From Simmondsia chinensis (Eukaryota > Streptophyta > Magnoliopsida > Caryophyllales > Simmondsiaceae), in NCBI GenBank assembly GCA_018398585.1, contig JAGTTD010000001.1, positions 29,147,438 through 29,211,437 of the forward strand: 64,000 bases of DNA, in the 5' to 3' direction. The first letter of the stretch is position 1; every line of letters begins with the position of its first letter. A program made the position numbers and the translations under genes. Below are positions 44,020-55,488 of this stretch, in pieces. Below the pieces are notes generated by a model that saw nothing but the letters and a program-made list of their open reading frames with translations, was not told the origin of the DNA and did no database searches.

Positions 44020-44720
44020 CTATAGCTGTTCAAACAGATCCCCAAACTCATCAATCAATGCCGGCACCTCAGGATCAGATGGCTCTCCCAAATCAGTATG
44101 TGAAATTGTGAACAATTGTCCAACCCACAGATAAGCACCCTTCCTGAATCCACCTTCTAGACTCTTGCCCTTCAACAACTGCAATTGACCTTTTTCAGCC
44201 ATGCCTTGCAATGTTACAGAAGATCCTGACCTTTCAAAAGTCAATGTCAGCTTGGCAAAATCAAAGATCATCAAGATGAAAGATCTCATCCAATCTACAT
44301 AAGAACCATATCACATCCACCCAAAGGTAAGATCCTAAAGTCATACTCAAACTTGTGATCTTGTACAGTCCACTTGAATCCTTCGCATTTTGTATGAGTA
44401 AGAATGGAATTCCCATCAGCCGCTGCCACAGCTAATGGTTCTGTCTTGATCATATCCTTCCTTACCTTTCTCACCACCTTTGGATCAATGAAGCAATGAG
44501 TGCTACCGCTGTCAATCAGAATAGCTATGGACTTCTTGCCAACTTGTCCTTTGATCCTAATGGTGTTATGAGCCCCATTTCCTATCAAGGCTTTCATAGA
44601 GATGTCTACTTCATCTTCGAGAAGCTCCTCTTGAGATTCATGATCAAAACTGCCCTGCTCAACATCTGTTTCATCTTCTTCAGATTCATTATCTGCCACA
44701 GCTCCTCTCGTAGACATAAG
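44020..44720 (-). pseudogene. Ty3/gypsy protease and spacer (element E)
   Basis: The 140-residue frame 44717-44295 has an acidic N-terminus (NESEEDETDVEQG) and then the aspartic protease motif AILIDSGSTHCFID, followed by AAADGNSI and LPLGGCDMVLM. A stop at 44294 separates it from the frame 44289-44020 (FILMIFDFAKLTLTFERSGS ... GQLQLLKGKSLEG). The protease cleaves the Gag-Pol precursor. A homologous segment lies at 63650-64000. Confidence 0.9.
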
Positions 44721-45540
44721 GAACTTGGGATTGCATTTATGTCAAAAGGAATACGGCTGATTACATTTATAACACAATCTTTAGACCTTCTTCTAATCAG
44801 AACGAACAGACCTGGACTTAGCAGATCCCTTCTGATGCTGATGTGAACTGCTGCCTCTGTTCCTTAGTCCCTCATTAGATGCAAGAATTGTAGCTTAAAA
44901 CACTTGGCCTTTGTATAGGCTTTGGATAAAGTTCTTGGACTAATTGCCTTGACAAGGCTCTTAATCTTTGCTTTTAAGCCACTAATAAAACTTGATACAT
45001 AATATGATTCAGTTGCCTAAGGGTAAGCTGCAATCACACTAGCTCTAAGGTTCTCAAATCTCGTCATGTATTCTTTAACAAATGTGCTATGCACTACTTT
45101 GCTGAAGTTATCAACAATATCACTTGAATCCTTATCTCCATAACGTTCACAAAGTCCTTCCACAAATTCGGCCCAAGACAATGAAGGATTACTCTTAAAA
45201 GCACTGTAAAGCCATACCTCATGATCTCCTTGGAGATAAACAACTGCTAGCTCCACCTTCTCAACTTCTTCAATATGATAGAAATGGAAGTATCGGTCAC
45301 ACATAGAAATGGAAGTATTGATCACACCTTTATGTCCATGATTGTGGCTGTTTTCTTTCGAAAGGCTCAATTTGAATCCCTGGCTTCCTGTAACCACTCC
45401 TCTTACTGCTGGCTGAGGCATCATTACTCTCAGAATTTTGATGTTGCAATTGATCTGACGGACGATCATTCTATCTCAAAGACATAATTGAAACTGGAGC
45501 TTGTGCTGGATCAGGAGGATGATCCTGTTGTCCAGTAGCC
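44721..45540 (-). pseudogene. gag: Ty3/gypsy gag (element E)
   Basis: The main frame 45469-45017 encodes a capsid-like segment: FHFYHIEEVEKVELAVVYLQ, VWLYSAFKSNPSLSWAEFVE, GLCERYGDKDSSDIVDNFSK and VKEYMTRFENLRASVIAAYP, typical of retrotransposon Gag (PF03732-like). Downstream (44830-44730) a zinc-knuckle-like CYKCNQPYSF and KCNP can be read. The N-terminal part near 45500 (NDRPSDQLQHQ) matches the same region of F2 near 62110 (NDRPPNQTQQLQ). The 5' end is cut at about 45540. Confidence 0.85.
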
Positions 45541-45726
45541 ACACTAGCTGCTTGTGTGCGAAAAATATAAATTGCGGTCACAACAAGGGGTACCCATTAG
45601 ATCACTTAAAGTAGGAGACTCTTCTCTCTACCTAAGCCCCCGGTCGGAGAGTCACCTTTCATGACACCTCATATGCAAGAGTTCACGGAGATAGTTTTAT
45701 CTCTATCAACCCTTTGCCTTAATACA
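45541..45726. other. Unassigned junction between element E gag and D-family LTR
   Basis: No homology to the flanking elements is recognised. It includes CCCCCGGTCGGAGAGTCACC. Confidence 0.3.
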
Positions 45727-47730
45727 TGTTGTTTGGACGAATTTCAAAAATTCTCCCTAATTTATAAAGTTTACACAGCGGAACGGTTTCAGGATTCATA
45801 ATTCTAAATCTAAGGTTGATTTAAAATTCATAATTTTAAATCTACAAATCAAAATTCTTAACTTAGATCTACAGACCTTTCACTCTAATACATTCATAAT
45901 AATACATAAACTTAAACAGGAATAATAACAAATACTATAAATAAATAGAAAAGTGAAAACTAAAAGTGAAGGAAAAAAGACATACCTAGATTTGCTCAAA
46001 AATAAGAAAACCAGAAAGAAAAAATAATCTTCAAATACTTGAAATCGAAACCCCGCGATCTTCTACTCAATAACCTCGAACTGCGTGGAGGATGGGCTCA
46101 GAAAAATATTTAAATTAGGAAAGAAAAATTTTAACAGGAATTTTTCTCTCAGAAACAATTTCAAAAACAAAAAATAATTTGTTTTATTGAATACCAAACC
46201 CTTGGAATAGGTACTTCTATTTATAGCAGTATACCGGAGCGAAAAAATCTCAATTTTTTGATGTAGGACGCGGTAATATCAAAAATCAGTTTAAAAATAA
46301 ATGCATCCTTTTATCCAAAAACTAGAGAAAACACTACGTTTCGTGGATAGTACATGCGTCCCTCTGGCTTATCATCGCGTGCCATGTGGCGACACGCGAT
46401 TGGTCAGTGTCGGAAGGCGCGGATTACGCCCTGGTAACACGTGTCATGCGCTGGTTGGCCGATACGCTTAGACACAGATACCGCCAGGGATTTTCACGAT
46501 TTTTCCTTTTTCGTTTTTGCTTAGTTTCCCACATGTAAAAATTCGTCTTACGAATTTTAATTTTTTAAAATTATTTTATTTTATAGTTTTTAAGTTTTAT
46601 TTATCTTATGAATAATGTTTGGCAAAATTAATTTACCCATCTCATGGATAAATAATTCATCTTATGAATCGTTTAATATTTTTCCGATGGCAATAAATAC
46701 AGAGGCTTGTGCAGAGACCTTATGGACAATTTGAATCTAGCTCCAAATGGGTTAAGTTAATCATCTCATAAAATAATTTAATTACCATTTAATGAGACTT
46801 AATTCCACTAAATAAATCTCACTGCACTCCAGACTTAAACCATTTATTCGATATTTCCCTAGTAGACTGTATTGATAACATCGACCCCTTCCTTAGATGT
46901 CCATGACGAATAATAAGTATAACTACTACCATTATACTTCTCATAGCTTCCATTAGTTACCGACTCACCCTTGACTGAATAATTCATTTATACTTGAACA
47001 TATGAATAGTATAAATTCCAAATGTCAAACACTTGGAATACTTTGGCCAAAGTTTCCGAACTATTCAGACATTTGTAAATCAACTAAGGGGACATCTGTA
47101 TCTCATAAGAGACTGTAGATTCCCTATTGAATACCTAATCTTTGCCACACTTCACGCCACTATCCACTGTACGGGGGAATTCAGTCATACATTTAGACCT
47201 TACTTATTGTACAACAAAGTAATTAACGTTCCCTGCATAAGTCCAGAATACCCTCAGGATTTAGAGTTGTCATTTAAACAGCATAACGTTAATCACTTAT
47301 CACCGATAGTCGTCTAGTAATAAGTAACCCACATGGTCCAAGTATCTATGTCAATTTTATTAAACACACCAACCCAACACTTTTGGATCTCCATCCACAT
47401 GACCAAAATAAGTCATCTAAAGTGTCACATTATAGTCTTAGCATACAAGTGGTCCAAACTTGTCTGCGACTACGAGCCTTTCAAACAATCATCGATGCCA
47501 TTTGTTCCAAGTCTGTCTGTGGCTTAGTTTCATAAACCACTTAGAACAAACATGTAAATTGTAGTCGGAGGACTACACCATCTCATGGATGTCTCCCAAA
47601 AGAAAATCATATGCAGTATAAATGCTCGCTTACACAAATTTTATTAGGAAACAACTGGGACTTTAATTTTATTCATTAATAAAATAATATTTTCAGAATA
47701 AATCGGGATTTCTAGGCACTGCTTCTAACA
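45727..47730 (-). repeat. D-family LTR, full-length (3' LTR, minus strand)
   Basis: It runs from TGTTGTTTGGACGAATTTC to CTTCTAACA on the plus strand (about 2.0 kb). On its right, the minus-strand purine tract GGACAAGTGGGAAAT identifies it as the 3' LTR of a minus-strand copia-type element. Open frames 47033-47527 are inside the LTR. Confidence 0.7.
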
Positions 47731-47746
47731 ATTTCCCACTTGTCCT
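47731..47746 (-). other. Polypurine tract next to D-family LTR
   Basis: The minus strand reads GGACAAGTGGGAAAT immediately before the LTR start TGTTAGAAGC, the usual AAGTGGGAGA-type tract of copia elements. Confidence 0.7.
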
Positions 47747-48430
47747 AAATCCTATTTATGACAAAGTCCATACTCATCCCTTTTAAGTTTGAACCAAAGG
47801 CTACTCAGCCTAACCCTTAGTGAGCATAATTACTCTATTGTGAAGCCAGCAATACGATACTACTTGACATTCCTCTCATTAATGGCTCCCACTCCAAGGG
47901 TAAAGACATGCTTAAATGTTGAACGTCTATCATATATATTTGACTAGAAGTCTTAAAACAATATATCTAACTAGAACCAGCTCGTCACTTTGGAAGATCA
48001 TCATATAATCTCTAGTCCTTCTTAAGTACTAGAGAAAACGCTTCATTGCCACCTAGTGCATCGGACCCGAGTTAGACTGACACCTGCTTACTATACCATA
48101 GCATAACAAATATTCGGTCTCGTGCACAACATGGCATACGTTAGGCTCCCACTGCCAAAGCATATGGAATATTCCTCAACTATTCATCCTCCTAAGGTCC
48201 ATAAAACACTGCTCTAAAGAGAAAAAAGGGACTCCATGCCTGAAAGTTAAAAAACCTTTCTTAGAGTCCTCCATGCAATACCTTGAAAACATTTTGTCAG
48301 TATAAGTGGGTAGGGAAAGACCCAACATCCTACTCTTACGGCCTCGCAGAAGCTTAATCCTAAGAGTAGAGCTGGCTTCTCCTATGTCTTCCATATTGAG
48401 CTATTATGATAACCAAGTCTTTACAGCTAA
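47747..48430 (-). pseudogene. Ty1/copia RT C-terminus and RNase H fragment
   Basis: Minus-strand frame 48394-48176 begins MEDIGEASSTLRIKLLRGRK and includes LGLSLPTYTDKMFSRYCMED and SKKGFLTFRHGVPF, matching the copia RT tail (MKDLGEA.Y.LGI.I.RDRS). Further on (about 48060-47990) SRYQSNPGPMHWVAMKRFLR followed by YLRRTRDY matches the start of copia RNase H. The rest is broken by stops. It sits directly upstream of the purine tract and 3' LTR, in the expected order. Confidence 0.8.
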
Positions 48431-49424
48431 TGACACCCCCACATCATTCCGAATGAGTACTTACTATTGTAATTTATAAATTTCATCCTTTTGTTCATAA
48501 ATTCGAGGAAATTTTTCTTCAGAGAAACGTTCCTTTAAATCTAGCGATACCTAGTGAGCCATCTCGAGGTGGGTCACATTTTTGTTAATTCCTTTAGACA
48601 TTGAATTTGAAAGCTAAGAAAGTACCACAGAGTCACAGGCACTTCATTTTTTTAAAATTGGCGAGCTGTCATTTGGTTTTTCGGTGGTATCATTGATGAA
48701 ACTGATTTTCTGCTTCATATTAAGAACCTTGTAAATCGTTTGCTTCCAAGACCAATAACTAGGTCATGTGAGAACATTAATGAAAAAATAGAAGACACCA
48801 AGACCAGGAAAGGAGATTGGAAAATTGGATGATCCAATCTTATTTTTGCATCAACATATTTATAAAACCAGCTTAGTAAACCAAAGGTTTAGCACTTAAG
48901 CGATTCTGGACAAAGGAATAAGATCTTCCATTTTTGGCAACGAGGAAGGAGGGGGCCGGTTATGGGGAGAGCAAAAGCCTCAAACAAAGACTGTTAATAT
49001 TTACTCTTATTTATTCCTTCCACTAATTACATCACAATTTACTCCAAATATTAAATAAAATATACAATATACAATATAATAAAATTACAAAATACAAAAT
49101 ACATTTAAATAGCTTGAAACAACGCATACGATAGAGCAAATAACTACTTTAATAAGCATTTTTCTCCCCACGTGGAACAACACTCACTCCCACATTTTCC
49201 CTTCCCACCTGAATAACTACCTTAATAGATATCTTTTCTTCAATTTCATCGAATATGCCTCTTTTTATTTCACCTCGAAGGACTCAAATACCGAAATATC
49301 TATCTTTTCATTAAAAGCATGAATCCCAAAATAATTGAGACACCACGATTTTAATTCCAAGGATATCATGAGTAAAAGGCCCTACATATTATTGTGTGAC
49401 CTGATGCCACTACTGTGGTTTTAA
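48431..49424. other. Unassigned sequence
   Basis: The minus strand near 48720-48420 has a partly open frame (SLDLKERFSEEKFPRIYEQK) that could be a degenerate Gag, but I cannot place it. From 49000 the sequence is simple and AT-rich (repeated ACAATATA, ACAAAATAC). No gene is supported. Confidence 0.3.
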
Positions 49425-50897
49425 TGAGTGTGTAAACCATGCACTCGTAAGTGTACAAACAAATTGTAGCTATGGCAGGTATACGAGTGCCGTATGCATA
49501 AGAAATCAGTATATAGTTAAATCCAATAATTATCAGGTAGTTAAAATCCAAATTTTATCGAGAGAGTTGAGCAATTAGCCAAATTAATGGAGTTAAAAGG
49601 TAAATTGGTTTGTCAATTGATCAAGGTAGTTTAGGGTACGAATTTATTTTAGCCTAAATCGAATCCCATTATTTTACTTTATCATGATAATAAGTTAATG
49701 GTTTAGGTTACAAGCTCTAAAGCTGGATTAATGCCTAAATTAGCGCTTAGGGTGACGAACTAGTCTTAGCCCTTAACCCATCCAATCACCTTAGTTGTTG
49801 CATGCATTATCTCAATAGCACTTACAAATTCTTTTTTCACTTCTAATTTAATATTAATATGTATGAAAGATTATGCTCATGGTTGGGTACAACCTCAAAC
49901 TTGACCACTCATGAAAACATGTTATACTTTAGTCTAAGCTACAAGCATAAGACAACATGTGAATAAAATTAAAAATCAAAGCATGGCTATAAGCACATAA
50001 TAAGAAAACAAATCTCAAATACAAAATTCCCCATAGTGGTGCCATAGTAGTATAATAAAAATCATAATCACAAATAAAACATAAATCCGAGATTCGGAGG
50101 GCTATCGGTCCTCAGCCCCTAAACTTTGAGTCTACTCCTCCATAACCGTTTTACAAATCTCAAATTCAAAAGAAAAGGGAAAAAGCAAACTCATGAATAA
50201 AGAATTCCCTCGAACATTGTTGACATGACTCTTGCTTGATTCCCAAGCACTCCAACCACTTGGGCATCAACCTTCGTGAGAATTTGAATTTTATTCATAG
50301 AGGCGGCATGCCCTAGTGTATGTACTTGTCATTGGCCGAATGATCGGCCACTGTAGAACTGGTTGTTATGTAAGTCACCGATTGATTGGTGCCTTACAGA
50401 CCTTAAGTTTTATGTTGCGGTCGGTCAGTCGAACAGTCGATTGATGGGTGACAAACAGAATGTATGTTCCATGTTGCTGATCAGTCAGCTGTTTGGCCGA
50501 TCAATCGCCAACTTATGGAAACCTCATTTCATGATAGATTGTTTCGGCCAATTGATTGATTAGAACTATAAGCCTAAAAAAGAAGATTTGAAAATCGAAA
50601 TTTTGACCCGATGGGTATTTTTTCGTACGCAGTCGGATTTCTTAAAGTAGTCTTCGAATTTGTCCATTTTAACCCGTTGTTCACCACTTTTCAAAATGAT
50701 TCTGCTCCAATAACGTTCCAAGCCTAATTACTCAAGAATCAGCTCATAACACACATGTAATAAGCAAAAATATCATAGGAATGGGGTGTAAAACATATAA
50801 AACATATGGCACATAAGACATGCAAAAGGATGATATGATTTTCTTCAACAAAACATAATTCTACTTATTTGCATGAAAAAATAATAGGTACCCATCA
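49425..50897 (-). repeat. Possible solo LTR, about 1.47 kb
   Basis: On the minus strand the segment would start TGATGGGTACC and end TGGTTTACACACTCA, with a CACTCGTAAGTGTACAAAC region near one end that resembles LTR ends of Athila/Tat-type elements. No second copy occurs in the window and no target duplication is visible (TTTAA and GCAAA), so the call is weak. It includes a cluster of CCGATTGATTG-like words at 50325-50570. Confidence 0.3.
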
Positions 50898-50918
50898 GCA
50901 AAAGTAAGTGGGATAAAA

Positions 50919-51196
50919 TGTCATGAATGCGAGAATCTAAGGCATGAGCCGGTAGAGGCTGTGTTGCTGTGGGGTTGCTATGAGTGTATTGGTGGTGTTA
51001 GTTGTCATGGCGCCAAATAAGCTAGAAGTTAGTTAGTAGATATTTCCATATGCTTTAGATATTTTGGTAAGTTTGTTGGTTGGTTGTGATGTCTAGATCC
51101 AATGTATTAGATCATAACTTGTAATTCCTATAAGTAGGATGATCATGTGTAATTCTTACTCATTCAAGAATATGTCAATTAATCTCTTTGAGATTA
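50919..51196 (+). repeat. F1 5' LTR, 3'-truncated
   Basis: TGTCATGAATGCGAGAATCT ... GAGATTAATCTT. Compared with the 3' LTR it loses the last roughly 95 bp, and the expected primer site is not seen after it, so this part was deleted after insertion. Confidence 0.85.
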
Positions 51197-52022
51197 ATCT
51201 TCCTAGAAGCAAGCAGTAGTTGTTGAAGTTGAGTGCTGAGCTTAATTGTCTTGATCAATTATTCATTTCATCTATTAGAGAAGAAGTTAAAGCAAGCTAT
51301 TGGATCAACATTACACTTGATCATCATCTAAAGATCAGAAACCAACCGCATTAAGGTTAATTCAGATTCTATAATTCAGAAATCGAGGTTGAGGTAACTG
51401 TTTTCTGAACTACCAGTTACACACTCGATCCGAATCTACTTTTGTTGCTGAATTGTGATGAAATTGTGTTGATAAGCATAGAAGTGGAGAGAATTCATCA
51501 GAATCTGCGTTTGATTCTGAAGAATTATATATTATTGAGTGGAGATTTGCTCAGGCGAAATCTGACAGTGAACTGAGAAACGAAAGGGTTGAAATCCGAT
51601 TTCGTTCGTGAAGATGACTTTGAGTATTGTGTTAAGGACTTGATTGAGAGTTAGAGTCGAGCTTAATTCAGAAGTGTAAGTCGAATTACTCAACTAACAT
51701 TGTGGTTAGGGTTTGTTCGAGTTTCCTCTGTTCAAAGTTCGTTAGTTAGGGATTGGGATTCTGCGGTCATTACTTTAGCAGAATCAGAAATTGTAGATCG
51801 TTGATTCAAGGATTCAAGCATGATATCTGGTATGAGTTTCGCAACAGAATAGGAGGTTCTTACATGTGGTTAATTGGAAATTAAGTTCGAAGAATTTATG
51901 GTTCAGTATAGGCAATCACTTAGAGAAATGGTGCAAGGGGTTGGTCAAAAGATATATGAACAAAACAACAAGTGGAATCTGTGCCTAAAAATGGTGTTCC
52001 TTTGTAGTCTACTCAAAGTCTG
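51197..52022 (+). other. F1 untranslated leader
   Basis: It shares text such as TTGCTGAATTG and TTGATAAGCATAGAAGTG with the F2 leader (minus strand, 63300-63150). No ORF is supported before 52023. Confidence 0.6.
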
Positions 52023-52688
52023 ATGCAAGATGAAGGTGTAATCACTCCAGCCAGATGCACGCGAGTAGTTCTTGCTGCAGAACTGCAAAGTTCAGTGGAG
52101 AAATCACAAGATCAGTTGGAAAGGGAGCAAAGATCTAAGGAACAATTATGTAAAATATTGCAAGAACAGGATCGAAAGATGAATGGGCAAATCAGTGGTA
52201 AGGTTGATCAGCAAGTTCAGCGGATTGAAGTAAATAGATCTGACCAGGTCGTTCTTCAATCACAAGAATTGGAGGAAAGGTTTAACATGGATTTTGATCA
52301 GCATATGCAGCAACTTGAAGTGATATTAGCTGAGATTCGAGAACAATTTAGAAGGCCAAATTCTCCAGCTGTTCAACCGGTGAGGTCTTTTGAAGAATTG
52401 AATCATCAGGTGCATTGTGAGGCTGTTAGACCCGCAGTAGTTGAGGTGCACAAAGTGGAGCCAATTGATGTAGTTGAAGATGAATTGGACCAAGAGTATT
52501 TTGAAGATGATGAGCTACAACATGACATGTTTCCGGAATGGGAATACGATTTTCATGTTAAGGGTATGTTAAAGAAAGCAAGGAGTAAAGCTAAGAGAAG
52601 CCAACTCAATGACGCATTGAACGATTTTTGGGAAGCAAAGAAGATTACAAAAAAAAAAATTGAAGCGAGAGGTTGTGAGTCAGCCTAA
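52023..52688 (+). CDS. F1 ORF, Gag N-terminal-like coiled coil plus acidic region
   Basis: 221 residues from ATG 52023. Residues about 15-115 are rich in heptads of Leu, Gln and Glu (QSSVEKSQDQLEREQRSKEQ, LEERFNMDFDQHMQQLEVIL), consistent with a coiled coil like that at the start of Ty3 Gag. An acidic patch follows (VVEDELDQEYFEDDELQHD), then a basic segment (KGMLKKARSKAKRSQLND). The corresponding F2 region (62640-62270, minus) has the same style of QQVQQFEEK heptads. A stop at 52686 is followed by related sequence in another frame, so this is the first part of a larger decayed ORF. The role is inferred as RNA/particle interaction, not demonstrated. Confidence 0.55.
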   Translation: MQDEGVITPARCTRVVLAAELQSSVEKSQDQLEREQRSKEQLCKILQEQDRKMNGQISGKVDQQVQRIEVNRSDQVVLQSQELEERFNMDFDQHMQQLEVILAEIREQFRRPNSPAVQPVRSFEELNHQVHCEAVRPAVVEVHKVEPIDVVEDELDQEYFEDDELQHDMFPEWEYDFHVKGMLKKARSKAKRSQLNDALNDFWEAKKITKKKIEARGCESA

Positions 52689-52689
52689 G

Positions 52690-54730
52690 GAGCTTATGAA
52701 TTTGCAAGAATAGAACAGTAGACAACCTGTGGTTGCCTTAATCGAGTCCAATTCAGTTATGGAACATCGGGATGATTCACCGGTAGAAGTTAGGATGCTT
52801 GTTGATCAACAAGAACTAACTCAAGAAACTGATTTTACCGATGTATATGTTGGTATATCACCAAATTGGGTAAGTATGACTCCATGGCAAGCTTATATGC
52901 AGAACCGAAGTGCTTTCACTGCTGAGCAATGTCATTCTGTTGGGAAATCTATTGTTGCTGCTGCAGTGTCATCAAATACAAATCAGGGTATGCTTAAGTT
53001 CACCTTTAGGCATGCTGTTGTGCTAACTTAGGTCCAGAACAATATTATCTTGGATGCTTTGCAAGGTCTCTTGTGTTGGGAGAATGGTTACGAACTTAGA
53101 GCAGGAGTAATGCACTGTCGGCGTGCCGATCGGCAAGTTCGGGATGATCTATTTCTTTATTTGAGTGGAGTTGTGACTTATCCAAGTACAAGTTCTTGTG
53201 ATAAGTTGCCTGCTAATTCGGGAGAAGATTCTCGAAGCTGAGAGGAGTTGAATTTTTACTGAAAAGAAGCACTCGAGCTGCGAGAGTGCTTTTCAAGGTT
53301 CACAACAAACAAAGCTTGGTTCCTATTCAAGCAATTGAGAGGATGGATGTGTACAAAGGTTGTAACGTGGGGAGATAGATCTCTGATAAGTTCCACATCA
53401 ATACAATGGGTGCTTTAAATGATGAAATTGATGATGGTAGGCCCTTGGAACTGGGAAGGGATGAATTACAAGTGATTGGAAATGCTGGACCTCTGGTGCT
53501 GTTGTTTGATGAAGAACAATTATGTGCCAGTGCAAGCTATGGTAAAAAAATGGTAGTGGCTGTGGGTCATGATGAAGTTAACATCAAAGCAAGCTTTGAG
53601 GGAAAGGCTTCTACATGTTGCAGGCCACAAAATTCAGATCGTGACATTGAAGTCTCAATTGTTCCAGAATTAGTGTTGTTTCGGTTCAAACACAAGCATT
53701 TCCTTGAAGGAATGGTAGTCGTTGTTAGTTGGTGGTTTGAGGATATGTTGGGTTGCTGGTATGACCACACAGCTGGTGAACAAAGCCAAGTAAAGACAAG
53801 GATGATGGCATTTGGAAATTGGAATATACAGGGACTGAAGCTTGCTGATCAGATTCAGAACCTGAACATGTTTGGGGTGATCTGTTGTGGTTGTTTCGAA
53901 TGGAAAAATTATATGCACAAACTTCAATATTCTCTTAATGTTTGGAAGGAAAAGGTTAATGCAACTTTGAGGATAATTCTTACTGAAGTTAAAGTGGAAA
54001 TCAGCAAGGGAGCTTGGAAAAGATTAGCCCTAGAATGGGAAGAGTTTACAACTGATCAAGAGTTCTTTTGGTGTCTCCACTTGTTATATTTGTTACTTAT
54101 GCTTGTGATGGTTGACAAGAAAGCAAAGCTTGATTATTTGAGACATGTTTGGTGGTTGAATGAGCATGGGATCCAAGGAAGTTTTGAGATCAGGCTGGAA
54201 GTTGTGAGCTGCAGTACACAATCTGGCAACGGGGTTGCTTTGGGCATTCAAGTGATGACCTTGTGTCCTTGGAATTCAAGTGTGATCCGTGTGTTTTTAA
54301 GTTGGTGGAGCAAAAGTTCAGAAATTCAAACCAAAGTCACAAGTTCTCAATTGATCAAGTTTGGATAGCAAGAATGCAAGGAAGCTGCTGAAAATTCTTG
54401 GGGAATTTTAATTCTTTCAATGTCAGTTGCATATCAGGTGTTAACTAGACTCATGGATGGTACAACTATGATCTTGAGAGGTCTTATGAACTTGCTGATG
54501 ACGGGAAGCTTATTTCTGAACCCAACACGAACTGAAATTGATGGCAGTAGCAGTTACAGATTGCTTTTTCCTCAGGTGATCAGTTTGGGCTGCACTTGGG
54601 ACTGTCTACCAACAGTTTTTGACACTTGGTTTGAGTTTGGAAGGCCTCCTGAAATGTTAAAGGATTTAGTATGCAGTCTAATGGGTCTTAAGACATTCAA
54701 ACTCTGTAGTGCAGCATGCTAGAAGCAGAA
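52690..54730 (+). pseudogene. F1 unknown coding body, conserved in F2
   Basis: Open pieces at 52729-53031 and 53050-53241 (frame 1) and 53406-54368 and 54420-54722 (frame 3) together look like one long, now broken reading frame. Recognisable shared text with F2: VVTYPSTSSCDKLPANSGE versus VVTYPSASTCDKPP, and LEVVSCSTQSGNGVALG...VMTLCPWNSSV versus VEVVSCRQRTVNWDTLG...VVTLFSWSSTV. The motifs FKHKHFL and GRPP.ELG or GRPPEM recur within the body (53690, 54870; 53430, 54630). I do not recognise any known domain. Trp-rich segments (VSWWFEDMLGCWYDHTAGEQ) are notable. Function unknown. Confidence 0.5.
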
Positions 54731-55100
54731 TTTCAGAAGAATGGCGTTTTTGGGACTTTTGCAGCACGATAGTGCTTTGAGCGGTATTAACTGCTTCAGG
54801 AAGTGTGTTGGGTGTGTTGTTGATGTCTGGTTTGATTAGTGCAGACCCTCTGAAGAGGATTTTACATTCAAGCACAAACATTTTTTAGCAACAGGAGACA
54901 TACTCATGTATCTGCTGCATTTTGGAGTCAGTTCAGCATGGGCTCATTTCAGTTGCGACAGAGTTCAACAGATAGAGTGCTTCAGATGGTTACCCAGCTA
55001 CAGGATTTCAGCAAGAAGTTCATCACTTCAACTATCTTTTCATAAGCAAGTGATCTGCATTGCTCCAACTCTCTTCCATTCTTGAGGACAAGAATGTTTT

Positions 55101-55114
55101 CAAGGGGAAAGGAA
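55101..55114 (+). other. Polypurine tract of F1
   Basis: CAAGGGGAAAGGAA immediately precedes the 3' LTR. The upstream CTTGAGGACAAGAATG is the ILEDKN-like text typical of the 3' end of Ty3 elements. Confidence 0.8.
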
Positions 55115-55488
55115 TGTTATGAATGCGAGAATCCAAGGCATGAGCCGGTAGAGGCTGTGTTGCTGTGGGGTTTCTATGAGTGTATTGGTGGTGTTAGTTG
55201 TCATGGCGCCAAATAAGCTAGAAGTTAGTTAGTAAATATTTCCATATGCTTTAGATATTTTGGTAAGTTGGTTGGTTGGTTGTGATGTCTAGATCCAATG
55301 TATTAGATCATAACTTGTAATTCCTATAAGTAGGATGATCATGAGTAATTCTTACTCTTTTAATAATATGTCAATCAATCTCTTTGAGATTAATCTTTTT
55401 TCTCTCATCTAACTCTCTCTAGTTTCTCATCTCCTTCACTTCTTTCTCATCCCACACTCTCTTTATCTTAGGTTAAGATCAAGATTCA
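55115..55488 (+). repeat. F1 3' LTR
   Basis: TGTTATGAATGCGAGAATCC ... CAAGATTCA. The CTCTCTCTAGTTTCTCATCTC segment matches F2's LTR (minus strand near 59320). Confidence 0.75.

Larger units (their letters stand above)
50919..55488 (+). mobile_element. F1: non-autonomous Ty3-type element, relatively young
   Basis: The 5' LTR (50919-51196, truncated at its end) and 3' LTR (55115-55488) differ at about ten positions over 277 aligned bases by eye. A purine tract CAAGGGGAAAGGAA precedes the 3' LTR, and a possible target duplication TAAAA/CAAAA flanks the element. The interior has an untranslated leader, a gag-like N-terminal ORF and an unknown coding body, but no protease, RT, RNase H or integrase. 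A related element (F2) lies inverted at 59263-63545. Confidence 0.75.
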
